Under the pieces are notes generated by a model. The model had not been told where the DNA came from. It made no database searches and was given only the letters and a program-made list of their open reading frames with translations. Below, piece by piece: positions 49,084 through 59,100 of a stretch of DNA of 64,000 nucleotides. The translations under genes and the position numbers were made by a program. The stretch lies in the NCBI GenBank assembly GCA_030272585.1, contig BSYQ01000003.1:4340001-4404000 (forward strand). The letters run 5' to 3'. How positions within the stretch are numbered: position 1 is the stretch's first letter; each line of letters begins with the position of its first letter. The DNA comes from Bryopsis sp. KO-2023 (lineage: Eukaryota; Chlorophyta; Ulvophyceae; Bryopsidales; Bryopsidaceae).

Positions 49084-51075
49084 TCACATCATGTGATGGG
49101 CGTCGAATGCTTGCCCGAATTGGGCCATCCCCTCCGTCGATGCGAGGTCCGAAATGACGAGATTAGCAGCGCTCTGCACTTGAGTCCCCACGGCCGTCAG
49201 CCCAGAAATGAAGGCACCCGAATCCTTTGCCAATTTTCCCACCTCCAGGGCTGCAGCACACGAAGCTAAACTGGCGAGCACGGGCCTTCCCCCCGGCACC
49301 ATTCGCTTTTTCGAAGCTTTGGGAGAATGTCCCTCGATTGGGTGTCGTACACACCAAGCCATGAGAGGGGGCATGATCCCGTACAGCAGTGTCATTCCAT
49401 ACGCACCGGCAATTTGAGTTGCGGTGAAGAACAAATTTGGGTTGATGGATGCAGCCACGGATGGAGGAATGAGCACCAGCGACATGGCAACCGCCTTGCG
49501 TGCATTCTCATCCATTTTAGACACATCCACCGGGATCAGGTCTTGAATCCCATTGCCTTCAGATAGCTTGCTTTGCCATCCTTTGATTTCGGACAGCATG
49601 TACCCAGTCAGACCCAGAGACGTCCCGATGAAGGAGGTGACGATGGCCAGCAGCGAAAACACTTCCAACCCGGTCCCGACATAGCTCCCTTGCGTTTCGA
49701 TGAGCACCCGAAGTGGGTCGATCGTCCCTCCAGCTTTTACCACTTCGGCTGCTCCTGGCACCATTGCCAGAGCCACCGAATCCCAAGCCAGAAACATCCC
49801 GAGAGGAATCGCCCCCCCTAGCACAAGGGCAGCACGAACTCTGGATTTGTCATACCCCAGATATTTACACAACACTGGGACCAGATCGTGGAACACCAGC
49901 GAGAGGAAAACAATGGGCAGTGCTCCCCAGGCTTGACCCCAATCTTGTTGGATGAGAAGGGTGTCCCACTGGGCGATCTGTGCTCCTCCGAAAACCAACG
50001 CACCGAACAGGGCAACCAAGCCTCCTGTCAGGAATCGATTTGTGACATCCACAGCTTTGGTGCTGCCGAAGGTAACCATTATTCCCAGAGCTACAGCGAA
50101 TGCTGCTCCGCTCGGGCCAGCCGGGAGGGTGTCTGCCGACAGCAAGTTCACCAGCTCCCCACCCTTGGACACATACGCCACCAGCAACGTGTAGGACAGA
50201 AACAGGTACACGAACGTACTCAACTTCGCCCCCACAGGTCCCAGAGTTTCCCCAGCCATTTGGCTGAGCGACACGACGGTGTCGGGGTTCTCCCCCCTCG
50301 CTCTGAGCGTTTTCATGACGTTCATGTTTACTTCAGCAATTAGCAGAGATTCCAGGGTGAGCAGAGCCCAACTGATCGACATGACTCCAGCCGATGGCAG
50401 GAAACCACCCCCAGCTGTTGCAGCAGGTAAAGCCAACATTCCTGCTCCCACTGTAGACCCGGTGATGAGAAAAATAGCCCCCAAAACACTGCCGTGTTCT
50501 GTAATCCCCTTTTCCTCAACCTTCTCTTCAGCTAGTTTTGGAGTGGTTTCTTGCTTGCAGGTATCATTGATCTGATTTATGGCTCTAGATAGGGGTTCTG
50601 TGGGGGCCTTTGAAGCCCACGGATTATACACGGCCAATGGCGCCACGCCATTTTGCCTGGACCTCCGTCGTCGTAAGGTCGTCTTCAGCGATGATTTTGT
50701 TTTACAGAATGCTCGACAGCTGCGCAAGGTCGTCTCGGCCGGCCGGTTACGAATCTTGGAGAGACTTTGTAGAGAGTTGCTCTGCACCGTTGGTGACCTC
50801 AGCATGTGAATTTTTGACGAGTTCGGACCGGACCGAAGTAACGTACAGCTGTTCGAATGAATGAATCGGGGTGGGAGGTGCGTCGTCGATGTTCCTGCGC
50901 CAGATCCAGACACAAACGGTTCCCTCAGCTCTGTTCTCAACAACCGGTAAATCTTTCCGACACTCGTTTTGGCCTGGACAAAGAGTCGCACTCGACCGGC
51001 CGTCGGGGGGTGCGCTGGGCCGCTGGCAGAACCTAAACTAACGCCCCCCGAGAAAATCAAGCGACGTGTTTCCAA
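49084..51075 (-). CDS. Plastid-type aromatic/hydroxy amino acid permease (tryptophan/tyrosine permease family), intronless
   Basis: Single-exon ORF of 663 residues; an internal ATG at 50805 (residue 91, MLRSPTVQ) would give 573 and may be the true start. A long basic Ser/Arg-rich N-terminal region (LRRRRSRQNG) precedes the transporter and looks like a transit peptide, so inner plastid envelope is likely. The transporter begins GSVLGAIFLITGSTVGAGML, the typical first helix of the HAAAP/TyrP family, and keeps about eleven hydrophobic segments, including LPIVFLSLVFHDLVPVLCKY and SFIGTSLGLTGYMLSEIKGW. Plants and algae have plastid members of this bacterial-type family; transport of tyrosine or tryptophan across the envelope is inferred from the family. 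Confidence 0.9.
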   Translation of the reverse strand: METRRLIFSGGVSLGSASGPAHPPTAGRVRLFVQAKTSVGKIYRLLRTELREPFVSGSGAGTSTTHLPPRFIHSNSCTLLRSGPNSSKIHMLRSPTVQSNSLQSLSKIRNRPAETTLRSCRAFCKTKSSLKTTLRRRRSRQNGVAPLAVYNPWASKAPTEPLSRAINQINDTCKQETTPKLAEEKVEEKGITEHGSVLGAIFLITGSTVGAGMLALPAATAGGGFLPSAGVMSISWALLTLESLLIAEVNMNVMKTLRARGENPDTVVSLSQMAGETLGPVGAKLSTFVYLFLSYTLLVAYVSKGGELVNLLSADTLPAGPSGAAFAVALGIMVTFGSTKAVDVTNRFLTGGLVALFGALVFGGAQIAQWDTLLIQQDWGQAWGALPIVFLSLVFHDLVPVLCKYLGYDKSRVRAALVLGGAIPLGMFLAWDSVALAMVPGAAEVVKAGGTIDPLRVLIETQGSYVGTGLEVFSLLAIVTSFIGTSLGLTGYMLSEIKGWQSKLSEGNGIQDLIPVDVSKMDENARKAVAMSLVLIPPSVAASINPNLFFTATQIAGAYGMTLLYGIMPPLMAWCVRHPIEGHSPKASKKRMVPGGRPVLASLASCAAALEVGKLAKDSGAFISGLTAVGTQVQSAANLVISDLASTEGMAQFGQAFDAHHMM

Positions 51076-53240
51076 ATGCCAACTTCACAGGCGTCCAGAA
51101 GCACGTAAGAAGGATCAAACAAAAGTCTAACGAAGGTCAGCCGTTCGCGGCTTCGCCGTTGAAAACGACACCGTTGCGGTGGGCGCCAAGCGCAACAGAA
51201 TCCACAGCGCAGGAATTAACGTGGGAAAACTCTCTTTCTTTGTCAAAACAAAAACAGCAGAAATACGTGGGGATAAATCTAAGGAAATTCGGCAACGCGC
51301 GTTCCGAACAGCATGGACGACGACCACCCGTCGTCGTCGTCGTCCATGTTGTTCGAAAACGAAACTGTCGCGCTAACTCACCGAACGCTGGTTTGCCCAA
51401 GCGCGATTACTTCACAATTATTATCACTACAAGCAGTTCCTCGTCGCGCTCAGAACACCAAACTCGCTGCCCTCCGCAATAGACGATGTGGAGACGGAAA
51501 CAGTGAAGCGTTCTGACGAAGGGGCCAGAATATGAAGGGCAAACGTTGAAAAGAGTCCACTCCAGAATGAGCTGGACAAGTCACGTGACCAGGTCATAAT
51601 GCACATTTCGAATTCGAAACATTGCTTTTTGCCACCGCCCTGCTGCGTTGGGAGTGTGCATCTGGTTTGCTGTGTTGTCAGGTCCAAGATCGTTCGGCTA
51701 GCTCACCTGTTCTCGTTCGTTCGTTAAACGGTGCTGCCTTCTCCTCCGCGCTTCTAGTTCAGATCGTTAAACGCGCGGGGTGTGTGTGTGTTAAACGCAC
51801 GTCGTCAAGATCACACGCACGAAGTGCTGCAGCTGCCTGATTCGTCACGACGTCGGGGTTCGACGAGTTGCAGCGCTCTTTTCTAAATCGCGCGGGGAAA
51901 AGGAGGAACGGAAAGAATGCAATAAGTGATCGGTTCAGTCGTTCGTTCGTTCGTTGAGCTCTCCCTTTGATTTTTATCACCCAGGAAGTTTCGGCCGCGA
52001 CCTTTTCTGTTGGAAGGGGGGTTGACTGTGGGGTGTCGATTACACCAGCTCCGTAATTTGTATGAGCTGTGTCCACTCGTTTCATTGCATTACACCAAGA
52101 CACCAAGCGTTGAACGTCCCTTCGCCGCCAACGCTCCATTCCCTTGCTGCTGCAGGACCACAGCTTTTCGCCACCCTGGATTCTATCTTCAGTTTTCGTT
52201 GGTGGTTAAAAACTGGGAAAAAAAAGATAAAATATCCATCGTTGGCCAAACAAATCAAAACAAACAAAAATTAAAAATTGGTGGGCGAAGGGAAAGATGC
52301 ATACGATTGGGTCATGCCTTGGGTGGATTTGTTGAGAACTGTTTCGACACCTTCCATTTAACAAAAACAGAGAATGACTGGAAAGCAGCTTTTCCATGTA
52401 TGCATTTCTATTAAACTTTGACATCGAGATTTGCCTGCAGACAGCACCATCCCTGGGACCTGTACTACTCATTCACGCATCAGACAGGCTACATAAAACT
52501 TTTAGCCCCGGTGCACTAAACAGATATGAAAAAAAAAATATCAAACATCCCTAAACCCATCCGCGAGTTGTCTGACTTTCTGACTTGATCCTTTTTTGAG
52601 TGCAAGACAATATTCTCATACTTGATGGGTGTGATGGGTCACTCTTTCTGGTGTGATTGGACAGTGGAGCCTCGTCAGTCGTAGAGTTCAAAGGATATTA
52701 TTACAACGTGTTTCTTCTGAAAAATCCCTATCCTCTGACCTCCAACTTATAACCAAGAGCTTCCAAGTCACAACATCCAGCTGGCCCCTTGACTCTGACC
52801 GAGTCCCTATGCAGTGGGGCTGATTGATCACTCATCCGTTTTTCCCCATTTTTCGAGTGTGAAGTTACACTTGAGACGTGTTGTCGTTAGGTAAATTACA
52901 GAAAGAAAGAAAAAAAATATGCACCTTATTTTCGCTTTACCATTGTTTCACCGTAATATCTGTGTGAGATCGATTTGAGAATGCATTTTCTATAGTTTTT
53001 TGCAGATTTACCCGCGAGCACCTGCAAAAAAATCCCCAAAAAAAGCACCAAGGAGTCTCAGAAATGGCGCAAAATGCAGACAGGAAAATAAAACTTGAAG
53101 CAACACTTGAGCAACACTTGAAGCAACACTTGAGTTCTTTCCCTGTCTCAATGTAATACATCGCAACGCAACGAGACGTGCCCCCATCAGCAGTTCACAC
53201 AGAAATCTGTCCATGCCAGTTCCCCGTCAGATTTGAAAAA
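51076..53240. other. Intergenic stretch with a strong inverted repeat
   Basis: About 2.2 kb between the permease start and the 3' end of the Kazal/Kunitz gene. Holds the inverted repeat at 51302-51358 and CpG-rich sequence to about 51960. On the minus strand 53000-53200 a frame rich in Leu/Phe might be a further 3' exon of the Kazal/Kunitz gene, because a gtgagt donor overlaps its stop, but the Kunitz domain is complete without it. Confidence 0.45.
51302..51358. repeat. Imperfect inverted repeat, 23-nt arms with two mismatches
   Basis: Left arm 51302-51324 and right arm 51336-51358 pair with two mismatches, both compatible with G-U pairing in RNA of one strand, around an 11-nt loop rich in gtcgtc repeats. 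The inner 13 bp (catggacgacgac / gtcgtcgtccatg) are perfect. Confidence 0.8.
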
Positions 53241-55020
53241 CTACTCACACTTATTTTGGCAATCGCTCTTCCTTTGGAAGTTATTCTGGCTCTTTCCGCA
53301 TTGACCATCGGGAAAGACTTTGCAATCGTTTGCCAGAATGTCATAAAACCATCGACCAAATGTGCCCCATTGACAGTGGCCAGCCTCCGGCTCATCCGAA
53401 CATGAGAAATCGGTTGCCCCAGCACTCCCCGATTGGGACTCTGAACACAAAAAAAATTCAAAACCATGTTAAGCCAATAGCAGCACTCATTGATCCATCG
53501 TGAGCTCCCGTGGTTTTTTTTGAAAAAGGTCTTACCTGGCTTGCTGTCACAGTCGACGACTTTTCCCCCTTTGACGAAATATGGATTGCATTTACAAAAC
53601 TCCACTTGGCAGCTGGCACCAGTGTGTGCTGGACAAGATGCCCCAAAGCATGGATCTCTCGTACAAACCGGACATGGATGGGTACCTTCAAAAAAACACA
53701 TGGCTTTCTCAAATCCTCCGCACAACGAATGAAATCAAACCCAAATCAGGAAATTTCCTTGCGTGCATGTGTCTGTCTGCCTTGGAACTGAAACTCAACA
53801 TCCGCTCATTTTGTGGGAAGGAAAAGAAAGTTGTTTTTTTGTCAAGTGAACTCACTGCGGCATGGGCAGATCCCTTTGCAGGCAACTGCGACACCTTCAC
53901 ATGTGGCTTTGCATGAGCTGCCGAAGGTTTCCCCATTAACGCCGCACACCATTTCGTTCACCGAATCGGAGCAGCCACATGGATTCGACTGTTGAAATGA
54001 GGCTGTTGGGCCAAATACATACATGTTCATCAGCCAAAAGCACACAACTGAAACAACAATACATATTCTACACAATGTATGAATCCAAGCCATGAAAGAA
54101 ACGTTTGAATTGACAGCAAGATCCAGCGAGTGCCATCCATCCTTTGTCACTAGAGCGTGGTCTCTTTTTTCTTCTTATTGAAACCTGCATGGCAAGATGG
54201 ATGCACGAAGTTCAATTTTGTTCATGTTCACCTTGGGGTAGGGAGCAATCCACCTTGCTTCCACCGAGGAAAAACTCAGCTTTGCAACAACTTGTTTCTT
54301 GACACACGGCTAGTGGGTGGGCAGGGCACCTCTGTGTTTCACATGGTTTTTGAAAACAGATGCAGAGGGGATCTATTCCGGTGCTGGTGGGGTCAGATGC
54401 ACTGATGCCGGCATCTGGTGTGCTGCCGGCTCCTGAGGGAGACAACACATCCAAAAAACCACTCTTATATCTGTGAATTTTTCTTGTCAGCTCTAATGAT
54501 GTGCAACGCTCTTCCCAGTTTCCCACGTGGATGAACGGATTGCCAACCTTGCTAATGGCTGCGATAATTGAACCACAGGAAAAACTCGAATGGCGGTCGA
54601 CACCTGAGGCCACCCAGTTTGCTTTCTTTTTCCACTCACCTCGGCATCCTGTGCCAAAAAAGCTGAAGTTATCTCGGTTGAAAACGCAGTCTTGCGAGGC
54701 TGCAAAACAAACACGACAGGGATGTTACACGAGCGCGACGATAAGGGGATCTGCAGCACAAAGGCGCTGCGCTTTCTGCGGTTTTCCACCAACGCAAGCA
54801 TATGTGTGTAAGTTTCGTTTCTATTTTCATGCTCGTGCAGCACACTGTCAGTCGGGCGCGCGCGCGCGTTCCTCACGTTTTCCCTCCGTCTGTGGCTACG
54901 TTTGGTGGACTCACTTGCGCTCACTCCTTGTGCTGCACAGTATCTGAACGAAATCAGCACCAGGGATAGAGCCCAAAGTTTCGAAGCGGCTTTCGAATTC
55001 AACATCGTTCTGTTGGACAT
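53241..55020 (-). CDS. Secreted Cys-rich protease inhibitor-like protein with Kazal and Kunitz domains
   Basis: Six exons (54915-55020, 54640-54699, 54232-54432, 53856-54002, 53536-53685, 53241-53440) join in frame to 287 residues. The N-terminus is a signal peptide (SKLWALSLVLISFRYCAAQG). Two related Cys-rich modules (each with PC-x4-CPAH-x3-xC and a closing G-x-KVDC or KVVDC) flank a Kazal-like domain, CGCSDSVNEMVCGVNGETFG then SSCKATCEGVAVAC. The C-terminal domain fits Kunitz/BPTI exactly in Cys spacing (C-x8-C-x16-C-x7-C-x12-C-x3-C), with GRWFYD, DGQCGKSQNNF and DCQNKC. Both domain types usually block serine proteases. An upstream in-frame ATG (MSLFSALWALAVVLPLLSLF) at about 55200 begins a second hydrophobic leader and may be another transcript start. 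Note a CG-repeat (54855-54868) in intron 1. Confidence 0.82.
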
Positions 55021-56188
55021 GTTGTCAGAGAACAACCAGGCTTCCTGACCGCAGGAGGGTCCAAACGCCCGTGATCTCGGGGGGCTTACGCATCGAAAGG
55101 GCGTTGGAAGTTTGGCGTCGAGAGGATTTGTACTGAGAAGAAACAGGGAAAGTAAGGGAAGTACTACGGCCAAAGCCCACAATGCCGAAAAGAGACTCAT
55201 GATATCAAGTTTGGATTTCCGCAGAGTTGCAGCAGTACTGCTCTTGCAGGTGATGGAAGACATCGGAGCCTGGGTTGGATGTGGCGCGATTCATTGGCGT
55301 CTGTCTCTCTTTGTGTATCGTTCTTTAATTTTTTTTTAAACCAAAAACTTTAGCTTGATCTGAAGGCATATTGACATTTGTTGATTCCACATCCAGTGTT
55401 CTATGAGCTTCAGCTCATTTCAGGAGCAATAGTCTCCAACAAATTTGGCAGTTCAGAGTGTTCCACTGTTACATGGCTTGCAGTTTTGTGATAAGGTTCT
55501 GTTCGTGCTGTGCTTCCTCCATCGTCTGGATTACATTGTGTTTTTTTCAGTTGTTTTTCTCTTGCCAGCCAGTTCATGGCACTTTCTACTCGGTGGGTGT
55601 TGCCTCACTGTTCTTTTTCTCTTTCAATCATCTTTAGACATCTTCCAATGCCGATTTGGAGGATGGTTTGGCTGGTGCATTTTTCTGCCCAATTCAAAAG
55701 ACACTTATTGAGGGTCAAAACGAGAAACAAAGGACTCTACTTTCAGATATGGAGCCTTTTCACAGTTTGAACAAGTCTACTATGTTGAAATAGCATATGT
55801 CCACAAACGGAATATACAGGGTGCATAACTTAACCTTTCTTGTAAAAAGCTTACACCCCCATTCATACATATTTTTCTTTTCCCCTCTACTACACATGCG
55901 ATATCACATTTTACAAACGACCTACTCCCAGTTGCAACTTTTTTTCCGATTGATATGCAGAGCACTGCTTCCCGAAAATAACATTACAACCCTAAAAGAA
56001 AATATATATCGAAAAAGAAAAAAAAACTTCATCGAAAACTTGAAAGCATAACAAATTCCTTTCCCTGATTTTGATTTTGATTTTTGTCTATTTCCATTTT
56101 TTTTTTGTCGGAATCTCCCTCCTGAAATAAAGCCATCCAATCGAAAAGTAAAACTGCCTTTTTCACAGGAAAACAAAAAAAAAGGCAA
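55021..56188. other. Intergenic gap upstream of the Kazal/Kunitz gene
   Basis: About 1.2 kb containing its promoter and the 3' side of VPS15. No coding exon recognised apart from the alternative leader mentioned for the Kazal/Kunitz gene. Confidence 0.45.
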
Positions 56189-59100
56189 CTATTTCCAAGC
56201 TTTCACAACACCATCCCTGCTGCAAGTCAACAGCATTCTTTCCATGACTTCCGCCATAGCCACCCCTGTGATGCAGTCTTTGTGACAAAGATCGTCCATT
56301 CTAATAATATCCTGAAACGGGTCTGCCACTGGAGCGGTGTGCGTCGGGAGGCAACACTCATCTATTATGGGAATATTGTAGTTTGTGTGGTGGCTGTACT
56401 GATATTTGTAATGAGGCTGGCTCGCTTTCTGCAGGAGATTGGGGAGAAACAAACACACGGTTGAAAACATCGTAGAATGAGTACGAAAACATCTGCACTC
56501 ACAGAAAAAGCCAAGACTTGCAGCAGTGAAAAAATCTGGCTCACCTCGACGACCTTCAGTTTGTCCACCACCGGTGGGCCGCAGACCAAGTAGCTCTGCT
56601 TCGGCTCCTTTCCATCCCACAAACGCACGCAGGCATCGCTGCCCCCAGTCAACACCCCTCCATACGATAAAGGAAGAACTGCCCTCAAGCCTTCCGACCT
56701 GAATCCAGCATCCAACAAATTACTAATCACCGAGCTATGGATGCTACTCAGAACAAATTGGTAAAATCCCTTGATATGGTGATGACTTTTTTCCCGACCC
56801 TTTTTTTTTGTTTTTCGCAGGAATGATGCAGACATAAAAAGCGTGTGTGGAGCGGGAGAGGTCACCTAGGTTGGGGCATGTAGAGTTCATGAACGGCAAG
56901 TTCTCTTGCAAAGCCCATTCGGAGGGGATCTCCAGAAGACATGCGACTGAGCTGAGGGGGGTTTCGTGGGGTGGAGGGGGCTGTCAGTGCAGCTGGCGGC
57001 TCCATTTTACCATGGTCGGTCTCCTCCCTTGGGATAACCCGCAGAACCTAGAGGCATCCCCATGCATAAACACACACACAAAAATAAATAGCTCTTTGAA
57101 GGGAAAAATTGGCAAAAACAGTGTTTTGACATCCCTACTTTCACCATGGCAGTGTCGTGAAAAGCAAGTTTGAACAGGTAGCTTCCTCACCTGGCGGCAC
57201 CGGCCCTCCTCGACATCCCACAGTCCAACTTCATTCCCGCCTGACACCACATACACCAAAGGACCCACCCCTGAATAATCTCCAACACCGAGCATGTTCG
57301 CCGAGGCTGTCGCTGATGCCAGAGCATCAATCGGCTGACCGAGAGGATGCCTCCATCCATTCACCTAGAATCCATCCGAAAAACACCACCGTCAGCACAA
57401 AAAAAACTACCCACAACGTATTGGACGCTGTGGTGCTAATTTTCTGAGTTGTCTAGTCACCTGGAGGCGGAATCTGACATCCCACAGTGCCAGATATCCT
57501 CTGCTTGACCCTGTGAGGAGCCAATTGCCTCCGTCCGAAGGGTCCAGAGCCATGTGTTCGATCAGTCCTAATCGGGGTGCAAGCGGAAGCTGCCAGGCAT
57601 CTTTTTTCATCCTGGTATCCCAGGCATGGACGCCCCCCCTCTGCGTGACATACAGCAGCAGAGGGCCGCACTGATGGACATCCAAAATAGCACCTTCTGT
57701 GGGCGAGACTTGCTGGCGGCTGGTAATGCCTGCAAGACAAAACGTCAATCAAACCGTACGGAAAAAACACAGCAAAAAATAGAACAGATTACATAATCCA
57801 ACAGGCAGCATCTTTCTCCAGTGAATAAAAGATACACAAAAACTGAAAACAAATTGGGGAGGAAAATTTTCTGCAAAATTTTATTTTTTTTTTAAAGGAA
57901 ACTAACAAGTGTAAACAAAGTGGATATAAAGTGAGAATGCTTCGTCTGTTTTTTCATTAGCATCCATAAATCAGCACCAGAGTACTCCTCTCGACCCCCT
58001 CGCCTTGTTTGCTGCACATACTCCACTCTCCAAACGTGAATGCTTCCATTGCTGGATGCCGAGGCCACGCTCTTGCTGTCCTCGCAGGTCGTGACTGCCA
58101 AAATCTTGCCCTTCTGGGCGCCGTACGTCAACCTGCTGTGGAAATTGACATCCCTCTCCAAGTGCCTCAGATCCCACACCTGTGATTTTTGCAACGTTTC
58201 ATTAGTCAAATACCTCTCCCAGGCATTGATATGATCAAAAAACGAATAATAATAAGAAGAAGAAGAAGAAAAACACTCCATAGAACTTTGGTTAAAATCA
58301 CGTACAAAAATGCCCATACTTTACGGAAAAAAACAAAACATATTTTATCAGCTGGTGCATTTTCCCCCTTGAAAAATCAACATCAAAAGGTTGCGCCCCC
58401 GCCCCCCCCCCCCCCCTCCCACCTTCACAGTCCCATCATTGGAGGCAGACACAAAGAACGGATTGTGCCGTTCCTTGCCTGCAACAGCCAGTCGATTGAC
58501 GGCTCTGCGATGCTCAGCCAAGTGCGCCAACAAAACTCCCCTCGGTCTCCAGATCGCGGATGGGTCCAGCGACATGGACGAAGAGGTCGTGTTGAGAGGG
58601 GTACTCAATGCCTCCGCCATTTGATTGCGAACCCAAGGGCTGGCACCACCTTGCCCGACTTCTGCATCAACATTGTGTTTCATCCAGCATACAGCAGTAT
58701 CAGCCTCTTTCCTTGCATAAAATTTTGAGTTACAGAAAAGGGGGGAATGGGATACGGAATTGTCAGGTGCCCTCACCGTTGTAATGCACAGCAGAGCGTA
58801 TCGACCCCAGTTTCGTTGACCCGACATGTTTGTCCGAGGCGGCAATCAGGGTGGCGGTCATCATGGCAGCATTGCTCCTCACATCCTCGTCAGAATTCCT
58901 TACCAGCACGACCCATTCTCAGCAAATCACTTACCCAGGCTTTCAAATTTGAAGCAAGTGGACACAAAATAATTTTCTCCTGATTTTTCTGCACGCATGC
59001 AGGACTTCATCCAGTTGAATCAGGCCTGGATTTTTCCTTTTTTATATATATTTTCAAGAAGCGTTTCAACAAGGGTAGCAGAGGGGCAGAAGACTCGATT

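Noticed and set aside
54855-54868. CG dinucleotide run as a possible regulatory Z-DNA site
   Set aside because: It lies in an intron and nothing beyond composition supports a function.
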